DNA of 64,000 nucleotides from Batkoa obscura (taxonomy: Eukaryota > Entomophthoromycota > Entomophthoromycetes > Entomophthorales > Batkoaceae). The first letter of the stretch is position 1; every line of letters starts with the position of its first letter. This document shows, piece by piece, positions 11,872-26,078 of this stretch. The stretch lies in the NCBI GenBank assembly GCA_030770535.1, contig JASVEC010000003.1:1054001-1118000 (forward strand). Reading direction: 5' to 3'. Position numbers and translations under genes: made by a program. The notes below the pieces were generated by a model, which saw only the letters and a list, made by a program, of their open reading frames with translations, searched no databases and was not told the origin of the DNA.

Positions 11872-13161
11872 ATGACCCAAAGAAAACATTATACAATAGA
11901 AGAAATCCTTGCCCGAGGCAAAAGGGATCCGTTCCACCCATATTTAAAAATAGCGGCTCCAATGGTAAGATACTCCAAGCTACCTTTTCGACAATTATTA
12001 CAAGAGTAAGTCCAATATAATCCCCTTCTCTTAACCACAAGTAATCCACTGTTTCCTTAGTTATAACCTAGACCTTGTTTACACTCCCATGATACTTTCT
12101 GATGTATTTTCCTCTTCATCACTTGCACGTGATAGTGATTTTACTACCACCAGTAATGAATCCCCCCTAGCTGTTCAATTAGCTGCAAAAAACAGTAAAG
12201 AAGCTGGGGATGCATCAGAATTTTTAGCAAACTATTGTGATGTAATTGATATTAATTGTGGTTGTCCACAAAAATGGGCCATTAATGAAGGGATTGGTGG
12301 GCATTTAATGAGTCAACCGGAAATTGTGAGGGAGATTGTTAGAGAGGTAAAGAATAGAAGTGGTATGCAATGCTCCATTAAAATTCGAGTTCATAAGGAG
12401 TTAAGGTGAGTTTCAAGAGTTAATTGGAAAATTTAGTGGTGGATATTAAGGAGATTAATTTTTAATTTTTATTTAATGTTATTTTTATTAGTAAAACAAT
12501 TGAAATGGTCAAAAGAGCGGAAAGCGTTGGTGTTGCTTGGATAACAGTCCATGGCAGAACAGTGAAACAGAGTTCTTCTGAAGAAGTTAATTATGAAGCT
12601 ATTAAAATGGTAAAAGAACATGCTACGGTACCAGTATTTGGTAATGGGAATATATTTAGTTTGGCAGATGCGGATGAGATGGTGGAAAAGACTAAAGTGG
12701 ATGGTAAGATGGGAAGGAATAGAGAGAGAAATTCGAGGATAATTATTGATAAGTTTGATTTTTTAGGGGTCATGTCCGCAAGAGGGATATTAAATAATCC
12801 AGCTTTATTTACAAATGCACCTTATACCCCAATAGAATGTGTAGAGGTAAGTTTTAAGTAATATAAATAGAAAATAGTGATTTTATTAATATATATGTTA
12901 TTGGTAGAAATACGTTCATAAAGCATTAGAACAAGGCACGAATACATTTATATTTCATCATCATTTAATGTATATGCTGGAAAGTACAATGTCAAAAGCA
13001 GGTAGGTCTTTAATTTGTTGAACATGAAATTTAAATGATAAGAAGTTTATTAATGTTAATTTTATTTTATTTTAGAAAAAAAAAGTTTTAATGTCTTATC
13101 ATCGATACCAGCGATTTTAGATCATCTAGAGGAACATTATGGGTTAGAGTGCATGGAGTAA
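11872..13161 (+). CDS. DUS4: tRNA-dihydrouridine synthase, Dus4 type, 6 exons
   Basis: Exons 11872-12005, 12061-12405, 12492-12703, 12767-12846, 12908-13001 and 13076-13161 give 316 residues, the usual Dus4 length. Landmarks in order: the N-terminal KIAAPMVRYSKLPFR flavin-binding strand, YTPMILSDVF, DINCGCPQKWAINEGIGG containing the catalytic cysteine of the CP motif, SIKIRVH, ITVHGRT, VPVFGNGNIFS, and VMSARGILNNPALF. Dus enzymes use FMN and NADPH to reduce uridine in tRNA; Dus4 acts on positions 20a/20b of the D-loop. The third intron (12704-12766) is 63 nt and contains no in-frame stop, so an unspliced reading looks open, but removing it restores the family sequence VDG-VMSARGIL. It shares a promoter region with TFB5. 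Confidence 0.92.
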
Positions 13162-13658
13162 AAGATAGAAGGAAGTAATGGGTTTTGTAAAATAAAAACT
13201 AATGTTGATAGATTAAGTTTGAGTTATTTATTTGAATTTTTTGTATAGTAAGAAGCGGAGTTTTTCATTTATTTTTGTTTAGTAAGATAAGTGATGGTAC
13301 AATATGATATCGAAGTAAAAAACATGACAAAATATTAAAAGAATAATAAATGGAATGTTTGTAGAAGTAGTTATACTATATTTTATCATCACTATTTAGC
13401 ATAGCTTTATGTTTTATTATATTAAAACTCAACAATTGTCAAAAGATATATTTCGTAAAATAGTTTAGCAGGATTACTAAATTTAGCAAGTATTAATTTC
13501 TAAAATTCTAAATTTAAGGGGAGCTTTAAATGAAGTTTGGCAAAAGGTTAAGAATTACAGTTGGTGACTAAATGAAATTTAATTTTAAAAACTGTAAAAA
13601 TTGCATTAACTATTCTTCAACTTGTTAATTTGCATTAAAAAAAAAAACACTTCAATAT
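13162..13658. other. Intergenic region
   Basis: 497 bp of AT-rich DNA between the Dus4 stop and the BAR-protein start. UTRs and promoter only; nothing further seen. Confidence 0.5.
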
Positions 13659-15708
13659 ATGTCCAATATCGTCAACAACACTACCATGGACACTGACGTC
13701 AAGCCACCTACTATACGTTCTAGATCGAGCACCATTGATTCCAATTATGACACTCAATATAATAATTCATTATTAAGCAACTCAAATTCGATATATATTT
13801 CTCAGAAAGAATTGAAGACTTCCATGGATACATTTAAGAATTTATTAGCTTGCACCATGGAATTTGAGCATAAAATTCAAGATTTTTCAAAAGCTTCAAG
13901 TGATTTTGCTAGTCAAATAGAAAATTTGGCACGACTTAAAGGAGTGGATGAAGAAGGTAAGCTGAAGGTTTCTTGGGTATTAAAGTTTTGAAGGATTTTA
14001 ATGCTAACAAATTGTTTTTTTAGCTGATGGTTTACAATCCATTTCAGGTCTTCACTTCGTTATGGCTACTCATATTGAATTGCTGGTATGCTATAAATAA
14101 CAAATTAACTTCTTTTTTATATCATAGTTAACAGTCTTTATTTTTTTAGTCTCAAGCATTAAATCAATCGGTAATATTACCTTTAGAGAAAAGTTTGCTA
14201 AGTTTTGAAGAAAAACTAAAGGTAAGTTGGTTTATTTATTTATTAAAGAACATGAAGGCTGATGATTGTTTGATTTATAATAGACTGAAGAAAATGAACG
14301 ACAAAAAACGTTAGCTTATATAAGTCATAAAATTAAAGTAACTGAAGCAAGGAGTTTAGAAACAGCTAAAAAAGGGACAAGGGGTAAGATTGTTATTTAA
14401 TAATTATAACAATGATATACTAAATTTTATTTTCAATTTCAATTTCATTCAGATTTAACTCAATTTCGTAATATCTTAACTGAACTAACTAATCAAGTAG
14501 ATGAAATGGAACGAGTGAATCAAGAACATTATATTAAAAAATATGAATGGCAAAGAGAAAATGGCTTATTTATAAAGCAATGTTTAAATTCTTTTGTTAA
14601 AGTCGAAATTGAGTTATTTGATCGTATTATTTCAAAATGTATTCAAGATGATTATTTAAAAAAAGTAAGTTTTCAACTCTATTATAACAGCATAGTATAC
14701 TAATACTAATACTAATGATTTTTACTTATTTATTTATTTTTTATTAAATAGATAATTACTGAAGAACCCGAACCATTTTCAATCTATGATAGAGTAGATA
14801 AAAATAAAGAAGAACTATTTACTGTATTACCAACTACACCTATCTTTGAACAACAATCTTTACATCATTTATCAAATACAATAGCTTACCATTCGTTTAT
14901 TCCGAATTCATTTAATAATAATAATAATAGTAATAATAATAATACAGATGGGAATAATGAGAACAATAATAATAACAACAACAATAATAACAATAATAAC
15001 AATGATAACAATAATAACAATAATAACAATGTAACCCCACCTTTAACGCCCACAATAAATATTAATAATATTTCAATAAATAATCAAAGTAACAGTATGG
15101 ATATTACTAATTTATTAAATAGTGAAGAAGAGACTACTAACATCCAGAACCACGGAACAATCAATAGATCAACTAAAACAGAAGTTGAAAAAATCTCAAA
15201 ACAAAACAATAGCAGCAATTATAATTACAAAGAATATGAATTCAAATCATCTTCACCATTAATGTCAGATCATTCTAATGACTATTATTATGATATTAAT
15301 GGTAACCTAAGAGATATTACGCCTCTGATATCACCTTTACCTATGAGTGAACACAATCCTACTCCATTAAGTAAAAATGTAGATTATTCATATTATAATG
15401 AATTAAATGGGAATAGCAGTAATGAAGAGAGTAATAGTAATAAGAACGATAATGAAAAAGAGAATATGAATGAAATTTATGAATTACATCGAAATGATAG
15501 TATTGTTACTATGGATTCCATACAAAGTTTTAATAGTAGTAATATTAGTGTTAATAGTAATAGTAGAATGGATGATGATGAACAGAATGGACAAGAGAAT
15601 ATCCAAACTAAAAATAAAGAAAAAGGAAAAAAGAAAGATAGTTTATATAATCAAGTTATCAAACAAAATTTTAGGGAAAGTAACACAGCTTTAAAGGGGG
15701 CAGAATAG
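13659..15708 (+). CDS. BAR/I-BAR domain protein, Ivy1-like, 6 exons
   Basis: Exons 13659-13956, 14024-14085, 14150-14221, 14284-14383, 14453-14664 and 14752-15708 keep frame and encode 566 residues. After about 50 polar residues, residues 50-255 form a long helical, coiled-coil-like region typical of BAR-superfamily membrane-bending dimers: DFSKASSDFASQIENLA, a GLQSISGLHFVM turn, a VILPLEKSLLSFEEKLK helix, and a basic-rich helix with ISHKIKVTEAR. The SGLH turn and LPLEKSL order recall fungal Ivy1 and I-BAR proteins, which bind phospholipids on vacuole or endosome membranes; this assignment is by eye. The C-terminal 300 residues are disordered, with an Asn-rich tract from AAT/AAC repeats at 14918-15030, then Ser-rich acidic sequence with likely phosphosites (SPLMS, TPLISP). 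Confidence 0.72.
14911..15030 (+). repeat. AAT/AAC trinucleotide tract coding for poly-Asn
   Basis: An interrupted AAT/AAC run inside the last exon of the Ivy1-like gene, coding a tract of mostly Asn. It stays in frame throughout, so length change would alter only a disordered linker. Smaller AAT runs occur in the SCAP and TFB5 coding ends. Confidence 0.85.
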
Positions 15709-16269
15709 ATATTCGAGTGAGTTTAGTTTTAAGATAGTTTTTTTAAGAGTTTTGCTTCGATAAAGTGGATCAAGGAGATTTTGGGTTTTTTTGAAGTAGA
15801 TTATTATTTTATTAGTTTTTTAAAAAATAAAAAAAAAAGTGTATTATTAACTTTTCTCCATTTTTTAATAGGATGTTTTAACTTGATTTAATTTTTTAAA
15901 CTATGTTTTACCATGATTTTTAAATAAATGAAAAAAAAAGAGTGTATTATTCAATATTTTAATTAATTTATTCTTACAGTATTCCTATTTTTACTTTTAA
16001 TTAAATTTCTCAAAACTTGAATTTACTTTAAACAATAACTAAGTAAATATCAATAATATTTACACTTAATCCATCTTTAAGTTTTAATAGGCTCATTTTT
16101 TTACCAATTATCACTCACTGCTTCAAATTTTATTTTAAATTTTCAAAAAATGAATCGACTACGTAATTCCAAATAAAATGAACTAAATTAAAAGAAGCGG
16201 TAAACTCGACTCTTTTATTTTTCTTTGCATTTGCCTTTTTGCTTCTATTTTATCCTACTTTAACTAATA
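15709..16269. other. Intergenic region upstream of profilin
   Basis: 561 bp; 3' UTR of the BAR gene with A-runs (15830, 15930) and the profilin promoter, which has a pyrimidine-rich stretch at about 16205-16260 just before the start codon. No other feature. Confidence 0.5.
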
Positions 16270-16901
16270 ATGTCTTGGCAAGCTTTTGTAGATACCAATT
16301 TAATTGGTAGTAATAATTTTAATAAAGCATTAATAATTGATCATCAAAATAATGTTTGGGCTACCTCCGAAGAGAAATTACATGTAAGTTCAATTACAAA
16401 TCCTCTCCCTCCTCCTTTCACATTTCAATAATAAGAAAAATAAACTAATGCAAGAAATTTTAATTATTTTTTAGTTATCAAAAGAAGATTTCAGTGTATT
16501 AGAACAAGCGTATGAAAAACCAGAAATAATTTTTACTCATGGATTTACTATTAGAGAAAAAAAATATCGTGCTATTAAAGCTGATAATAGAAGTGTTTAT
16601 GGGAAAGCAGTGGTAAGTTATTTTCTTCAATATTTTATTTTAAACAATAGCAAGTTCTTGCCTGATAATAATAATAGTAAATTTAACTAAGATATTATTT
16701 TTAGGATAACTCTGGTGGTATAACAATAGTCAAAACAAACCGCTGTTATTTAATTGGTTTTTATGACGACGATGTGAAGCCTGGATTTGCATCAGCTACT
16801 ATTGAAGAGTTGGGGGACCAGCTTATTGAAGCTAACTTTGTGAGTTTTTATATTATTATTTTAAACTAATAAGTTATTAATTATTTTTGATATTTTAGTA
16901 A
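16270..16901 (+). CDS. PFY1: Profilin, 4 exons, stop codon in its own exon
   Basis: Exons 16270-16383, 16475-16612, 16705-16839 and 16899-16901 encode 129 residues, the usual profilin size. It starts MSWQAFVDTNLIGS, the hallmark N-terminus (SWQ.YVD..L) contributing Trp and Tyr/Phe to the poly-proline site. It continues with NNVWATS, the FTIREKKYRAIKADNRSVYG beta-sheet, and TNRCYLIGFYDDDVKPGFA, and finishes with the C-terminal helix EELGDQLIEANF. Profilin binds actin monomers, poly-proline proteins and PIP2, and feeds formins. If the last GTGAGT is used as a donor, the acceptor TTTTAG is followed directly by TAA, so the terminal exon contributes only the stop codon. Read-through would add about nine hydrophobic residues unlike any profilin. 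Convergent with the CTP synthase gene. Confidence 0.92.
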
Positions 16902-17057
16902 AAATAAAATTACTTGCTCATTTTTTCATATTTATTAATTTAATACTTTATTTTTCAATATATTTACAATAATCAATAATAAATTAAATTAAAACATTTA
17001 AAAATAAGTTATTTCTATCCTCCCTTTAATTTATAATAACAACTATCCTATTTATAA

Positions 17058-19070
<2,013 letters not shown>

Positions 19071-19884
19071 TTTATTTTGTTTATTTTATTGTTATGTATA
19101 TGTTATATAAGTTATATGAAACAAGTTGTTTTTTTGTTTATTCTATCTATTTCTATTATTTATAAACTATATAAATTAAAAAATAAAACCTGGAAACTGA
19201 GGTTAAATTTCAAGTTATATTATGGGATTCGGGCAAGATTCTAGATTTTATAAATTTATCCTCTTATTCTTAAATATTAAATGAAGACCTATCATTTCTA
19301 AATTATTCAAATATTAGCCAGAAATTTCAATTTTAATGCCATTTATAGTAAATTGACAGTGAAAATTTACTTTAATTAAATTTTATTTTTTCTTTTCTAT
19401 AGTTTATGTATTTATTATGGTGTATGAGCTTAATTCATAAGATGTAAAAGCGATTACAACTATAAATGTAGTGCGATAATATTGGATTTGAAATGATTTG
19501 AAATGATTTGATTGCGGAAGTATAGTTTTTTATAATTTATAATGTTTATTTAGTAAATTAGCATTACTAATTTACTTTAATTAAACTATAATATTTAATC
19601 TTTTATTATGATTTATTGCTTATTTTGAAGTATGAGTTTGGTTCATAAGATACAAATGCGTATTGTGATTTAAAAGGCACTGTGAGAGGAATCTATTAGC
19701 TAGATAGACTATAAATTTGAAATTGTAGTTTATACTTTGTGTTTAATAAAGGTTGTCATTTATTTTCTTATAAAATTCTAATTTTAAATCATGTTATTGC
19801 TTACTGATTAAATCAAAAAATACATTGATATTTGTATATTTGAAACTAATAGCACGAAAATTTATTTATTCAGATAATAATATT
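19071..19884. other. Intergenic region upstream of CTP synthase
   Basis: About 810 bp with the CTP synthase promoter at its left end. A small direct repeat of a 10-bp unit (GATTTGAAAT) occurs nearly three times around 19494-19520. No coding sequence recognised. Confidence 0.5.
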
Positions 19885-21025
19885 AAAAAATATCTAAAAT
19901 GATATTGTTGTAGAATTTAAAGCCAGGAAGAGCGTACAAAATGATCAAATGCCAGTTTTAAAGACAGTAGTTGTTCCCAGTAATATGGATTTATTTTAAA
20001 AATGAAAAGTCATAAAGTAAATTTATATTAGGCATTAATTTATCAATGTTATAAAGTTGGACACTTCTATTTTTTGGTTTTTCATAAATAAATCATTGAC
20101 ATTTATACACATCTCTTTTATATTAAAAACATTACTAAAATAGCTTATAGAAGCTTCATTTAGTAGAATACTTGTTAATAGCAATGACTCAAGTAAATGA
20201 AAGTTGGAAGCTTTGTAAAAATTTAGAGACACTGAAAGAATATCACAAAGAGTTATCAACTTCTTTATCTGTTTAAATGACTCCTTTAATTTTTCAAATT
20301 CGTTGAAATTGATTAAAGAGGGTTTGAGTTTGATCATTAAAATCAAGTTTATTTGGATTAAGTAAATTGATTAGATAATCTAAGTTAATTGAAGTTCTGG
20401 TGTGAACAACTAAAGTTTTAACTTGAGATAGTAAACTTTTATGCTCCAATAAAACTGACTCGTTGTTATCTTCAAGAGTCAATACTATCTTCTTTAAATA
20501 AGGTAATTCCTGTGGTACTAAATTATTTAAGGTATTCTCATCAATTAAGTGATAGTAACTGATCAATAGTCCCACTATATTATATTATAATAGTAAATAG
20601 TTTAACTCCCTATCTTTGAAATCTAAATTTTGAATATTATTACTATAACTTTGGTAAAACAAATATTGTATATCCGAGTGATCAATTGAAATTGAATAAG
20701 TTGAATTTGAATAAACTGTATGTCTATATGAAGGTGTTTTTTTTTGTTTCATTACTTTTTTCATTTTTTAAGCGCTATTTGAGTGAAAAGACTATCAGTA
20801 AAATCCTTAAACAAAAAAACACATTCCCATATGATGTATTTAAACAAATTGAGTAACATAAATTAGTAAAAATAAGTTGATTAATTTGCATAAACAATGC
20901 TTTATTTAAAAATCTTAGATCAAATAGTTCATATGGATATACGAAATTGGAAATAGTATTGATAGTAATGTCTGGTAAGTTATCTAGCTTTAGAGTACTT
21001 ATTTTATGCTCAAAAAATAAACAAA
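19885..21025 (-). pseudogene. F-box-type gene relic, copy A (left copy of a duplicated pair)
   Basis: On the minus strand the N-terminal F-box-like region (LDNLPDITINTISNF, then ELFDLRFLNKALF) is read at about 21020-20870. It is followed by a MITE inserted in the coding sequence (20727-20831), then a leucine-rich region in two overlapping frames (20575-20294 and 20346-20035) that meet at a frameshift. The expected start codon reads ATA. Compared with copy B, 137 bp are missing at about 19950. Everything from 19951 to about 21170 is otherwise almost identical to copy B, including the MITE and frameshift, so the gene died before it was duplicated. F-box proteins usually link substrates to SCF ubiquitin ligases; the partner of this family is unknown. 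Confidence 0.8.
20727..20831 (+). mobile_element. MITE inside F-box relic A
   Basis: About 105 bp with the family layout: TATG..GGTG start, AAGCGCTATTTGAGTG centre, TTCCCATA end. The identical insertion occurs at 25781-25883 in relic B. Confidence 0.85.
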
Positions 21026-21781
21026 ATCTTCGATATTCTCTCTATTTATACTATTTTATAAAAATGCTAATTCTAGAAGACTTAATTTATTATTGCTTAA
21101 TTATTTTTGTTTAAATGATTTAGATTACATTGATATTGCTTCACCATTCACTCATTTCAATTTGATTTGAAAAGGCATTAATATGATGAAACGCATTCAA
21201 TCAATATTTATCAACGTTTCGAGCTTTTATGGTTTTCATTTATCTCATAGCAACTTTAATAATTCCTAAATAAACTTAAAAATATTTGCTATATTAAATA
21301 AAAAAATTTTAGTAGTATAAGTTTTGTCATTTAGATTATCATTTGTTTTACTCTAGCATCTTTTAAACATAAAAAATAAACATAAACGCTTATATTTAAG
21401 TCTATCAAAATGACTATTTGCTCATGATGAAATAAAAATATAACTCTTCACTTTTTATTTTTATTATAATAAAAAATGCATTGAGGTTTTGACTTTCCAA
21501 GAAAATAACATGATGGTTGATACTTTTTAAAAAATTGAATAAAACAACATTCTATAAATAATGTTGATTTTCTTATTAAAAGTAAAATGTCATTAGTTAC
21601 AATAGCAAGTGTTTACACTAAAAAATAATTTTAGAATGAAAACAGTTTATACTCTCACTGTTAGCTTTTTATAATAATAAAAAACTTATTTATGCAATGA
21701 ATTTATACATAAAAGTTGATATTAATTTAAGATCATCACTTTATTGTATAGAAATATAAAAGATTAATGTAGTACACTTAA

Positions 21782-23734
21782 TCAGTGCTTGAACGCAAAC
21801 ATATTGATAGGCTTATCTGGCGTATTAATAATACGTAATTTAGATTTTACATCATTTTCATCCTTTAATTTAAAGCTAAAATTTCGAACTAATGAAGCAG
21901 TAGCTAAATAAAGCTCCATCCAAGCCAAACTATATAGTATTAATTAGCTTATATAACAATGAATTTTTATATATTTTTATGATTACCTTCTACCTAAACA
22001 AGCTCTTGGACCGATTAAAAAAGGCATAAAATATTTATGGGCTTTAAATTGACCATCTTCATTAACCCATCTTTCTGGATTATATACATCAGGATCCTTC
22101 CAATATTTAGTATTATAATGAAGTGAAAATATACTAGTTGCTACAATAGTCTATAATTGATTAATGAATTCATGAATATAGATATAATAAATTACATTTT
22201 CAGGAATAAAATGACCTTCAATTACTTTCCCACCTTTTGGTACATATCTTGGCATATTTCCAGAAGCTGCTGGATAAATTCTTAAACTTTCATAGATGAC
22301 CGCTTTAAGGTAAACACACTCTTTACACCTACTATAATCTACAGTTTCCTTATCTGGGAAAGTTTCAAACAATTCGGCTTTTAACTTGTTATAAATTTCA
22401 GGATGTTTAGATAAAAGATAAAACGTCCTAATTAATAATTAAAATGGGGAATAAGATCATGAATATAATTAAAGTACCAAGTCAACGAATTAGAAGTTGT
22501 GTCTGAACCAGCGGCACTATAAATAAATTAGTATGATATGATTAATACCGTTAATTTATTACATTTGAATAATAGATTCTTCCACAATTTCCTTTTCACT
22601 AAGTTTCTTCCCAGTATCTGGATCGGAAGCGTTAATTAAAGTGCTTAGGATAGTAACTCTATCCGAGTCTTCTTTAGCGTTTTTGACAGCTTCATGAGAA
22701 AACTAGTAGGAATTAGTAGGAATATTTATGCTTTTGATACTCAATATCTTACTTTATAAAGCGAAGTTATACCATCAAACTTGAAGTTCTTTAAAAATGG
22801 AAATACACCAACCTTAAAATTTAATTATTATTTTGTAACAGATATAAATAAAATAATTACTAGAATAATTGTACGAGGTAAGTTTTTGACCCACCCAATA
22901 ACTGGATGATAGCCATTTTTTATCATATCAAAAGATTTACCATATGCTAGATCTCCAATTACATCCTAATAATATGTAATTTAATATCAAACAGGGTGAA
23001 AATAATAAACCCTTACAAAAGAGAAATAATGAAATAGTAAACCAAAATCAAAATCTTTTTCCTCTGAAGCCATTTCTTCAACTTTGTTAACTAAATTAAA
23101 AACATTTCCTTTGACTAAATATTCTACACTTGCTATTGTTTTATCTGAAAAACTAGGAGCAAGAATTTTTTTCTAATAAATTAATATCTATAAATATTAT
23201 TGACTTTCTTAAACTACTTACTCTTTGACGATGGAAATCTTTATCCCTAAATAACTTATAAATATTTTTATATATCAAATATTAAGTTAGTTACATTGTA
23301 CTAAGGATATTTTCCCCAGTAACTTGGAATCCATGATAGAACCCACTTTTTGTGAAGGCATAAGTGGAATAGATTTCTTTTGCTGCTTCATCAGATGAAA
23401 AAGATATAGTATTCCAATCTAATAAAATAGTTAATTTCAAATCATTGAAATATTCATTCCTTTACCTAATCTCACTGCTTCGCCATACTTTTCATGAAGC
23501 CCTCTTATATATGTGTGGACAGTTCCATTAAATGTGTATATTCTATAAAAACCAGGAATAATATGATGGATTAATGGACCTGGGATTTTTCTTAAGGGAC
23601 TAAAAAATAGACTGTATAATATCTAAAGAAATGTTATTATCTACAAAATCAATAGATATAAGTTATACTTTATAAATCCAAAAAGAGAAAATAACTATTG
23701 CAATATAAGATAATAATGCATTTAAATTAGGCAT
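21782..23734 (-). CDS. Cytochrome P450 monooxygenase, 12 exons, intact
   Basis: Reading leftwards, exons are 23734-23669, 23622-23466, 23418-23295, 23246-23222, 23172-23017, 22965-22861, 22812-22753, 22702-22563, 22516-22478, 22427-22196, 22150-21987 and 21929-21782; the frame stays open for 471 residues. The N-terminus has a membrane anchor (residues 3-30) and the hinge SPLRKIPGP. The I-helix is AAGSDTTSNS, the K-helix ESLR (ExxR), the PERW segment is NPERW, and the haem loop FLIGPRACLGR carries the cysteine ligand. It is an ER-bound haem-thiolate oxygenase; the closest fungal style is the CYP benzoate-hydroxylase-like clan, but the substrate is unknown. Exon 4 is a 25-nt microexon and exon 9 only 39 nt. 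The gene sits between two nearly identical F-box relics. Confidence 0.9.
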
Positions 23735-24794
23735 TTTTTAAACTTTTATTATGAATGTTTTGGCCTAATTTATAGGCCTTTTTAATTTCGGAGAAAGTTT
23801 CAAAACCAGCCGTCCCGCACACTTTTGGTATTATTGTTAATGCTTTTGAAAGAACTTGGTTGTTATTACTGGTAGTTTTTTTCAACTACATGCTAACTTG
23901 ATTCTAACAATCAATGATAGTTTAATGCGGGAAAATTTACCCTAGAAATGAAAAACTATACTTGGCTGTAAGTTTTATATTAATTTATCAAGGATAGCTA
24001 AAAAGCACCTGGATGATACTTTGTTAAGTTCTATGTTTTTGAACTGTGATATTTAAAAGCTGGGCCAATTTAAAGCCAAGGTTCAACTTTTGTCCGATTT
24101 TAGTTATCATTAGTTTCGAACACTTTTATACTGTTTAGCTGTGATTTATATTACTAATTATGTAGAGAATTAATTATATATATAGCTGCAAAGTATAAAT
24201 GGGCAGTAGCTAACCGTTTATTTAATGATAAAATTTCAGACACAAATTTGGCTAAAGTTTAAGGATTAAGCTTTAAAAAAAACCAACTAAATAGCAGCTG
24301 AAGGAATTTTGCGAGAAATTACACATTTGAACTTTCATCTGTATAATGTGAATTTTTTGATAGAAACTTCAATATAGTTTTTTTGTTTTTGAATGGTTAA
24401 ACAGCCCCCAAACTTGACTTGAACTTATTGTAAAACATGACTGTCAAATAAATTTTATAACTTGTAAGTTTAATGTAAAGACTAAAACTCCTGAAGTCAA
24501 TTTCCTTTGATCCACGGATCAAAGCTGTTGGCTACCCTTTAGTTCTCCCTCCTTACGGCTTTTTCTCATGTCAGGTCTATCTGTTTTCAGTACCTTACCT
24601 TTTTATTGATACTTAATGTCCAAAAATTCCATAAGCAATAACACACTGCCCCTATTGTGTAAAGAACCTAAAGAATACAGGGCTAAAGAGGTATTTGGTA
24701 ATACTTTTAGGTGATTTAAAAGCAATATTCAATAGATGAATGTAAGTTTAAAAATTAAAAAAACAATGGTATAAAACTTTTATTCACTCAAGTA
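23735..24794. other. Intergenic region upstream of the P450
   Basis: About 1 kb. The part 23755-24620 is less AT-rich than most intergenic DNA here but I recognise no gene in it. It contains a perfect 9-bp inverted repeat at 24505-24524. Confidence 0.5.
24505..24524. repeat. Perfect inverted repeat, 9-bp arms, 2-bp spacer
   Basis: CTTTGATCC and GGATCAAAG are separated by AC. It lies in a GC-richer island between the P450 promoter and F-box relic B. It could be a dimeric transcription-factor site or chance. Confidence 0.5.
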
Positions 24795-26078
24795 ATAGTA
24801 TTAAAAATATCTAAAATAATACTGTTGTAAAATTTAAAGCCAGGAAGAGCGTACAAAATGATCAAATCTTTGAGATATTGGTACACAAACATTCATTTCA
24901 GAATCATTCATAATATAATCCTGCAAACAAAATTCTCGATCTGTATAGTTTAAATTGTAGATAATTAATATTCAGAGATTCTGTAACTGTAAAATAGTTT
25001 TAAAGCCAGTTTTAAAGACAGTAGTTGTTCCCAGTAATATGGATTTATTTTAAAAATGAAAAGTCATAAAGTAAATTTATATTAGGCATTAATTTATCAA
25101 TGTTATAAAGTTGGACACTTCTATTTTTTGGTTTTTCATAAATAAATCATTGACATTTATACACATCTCTTTTATATTAAAAACATTACTAAAATAGCTT
25201 ATAGAAGCTTCATTTAGTAGAATACTTGTTAATAGCAATGACTCAAGTAAATGAAAGTTGGAAGCTTTGTAAAAATTTAGAGACACTGAAAGAATATCAC
25301 AAAGAGTTATCAACTTCTTTATCTGTTTAAATGACTCCTTTAATTTTTCAAATTCGTTGAAATTGATTAAAGAGGGTTTGAGTTTGATCATTAAAATCAA
25401 GTTTATTTGGATTAAGTAAATTGATTAGATAATCTAAGTTAATTGAAGTTCTGGTGTGAACAACTAAAGTTTTAACTTGAGATAGTAAACTTTTATGCTC
25501 CAATAAAACTGACTCGTTGTTATCTTCAAGAGTCAATACTATCTTCTTTAAATAAGGTAATTCCTGTGGTACTAAATTATTTAAGGTATTCTCATCAATT
25601 AAGTGATAGTAACTGATCAATAGTCCCACTATATTATATTATAATAGTAAATAGTTTAACTCCCTATCTTTGAAATCTAAATTTTGAATATTATTACTAT
25701 AACTTTGGTAAAACAAATATTGTATATCCGAGTGATCAATTGAAATTGAATAAGTTGAATTTGAATAAACTGTATGTCTATATGAGGGTTTTTTTTTGTT
25801 TCATTACTTTTTTCATTTTTTAAGCGCTATTTGAGTGAAAAGACTATCAGTAAAATCCTTAAACAAAAAAACACATTCCCATATGATGTATTTAAACAAA
25901 TTGAGTAACATAAATTAGTAAAAATAAGTTGATTAATTTGCATAAACAATGCTTTATTTAAAAATCTTAGATCAAATAGTTCATATGGATATACGAAATT
26001 GGAAATAGTATCGATAGTAATGTCTGGTAAGTTATCTAGCTTTAGAGTACTTATTTTATGCTCAAAAAATAAACAAAA
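24795..26078 (-). pseudogene. F-box-type gene relic, copy B (right copy of a duplicated pair)
   Basis: Same gene relic as at 19.9-21.0 kb, displaced by 5054 bp in direct orientation. It keeps 137 bp (24868-25004) lost from copy A, so its C-terminal region reaches FYNSIILDIF, which matches the end of relic E at 49.0 kb. The N-terminal LDNLPDITI..ISNF region, the MITE insertion at 25781-25883 and the frameshift between the 25629-25348 and 25400-25089 frames are all shared with copy A. The two differ by only a few bases over about 1.2 kb, so the duplication is recent. Confidence 0.8.
25781..25883 (+). mobile_element. MITE inside F-box relic B
   Basis: The duplicate of the insertion at 20727-20831, differing by small changes in its T-run. 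It arrived with the segmental duplication, not by a separate transposition. Confidence 0.85.
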
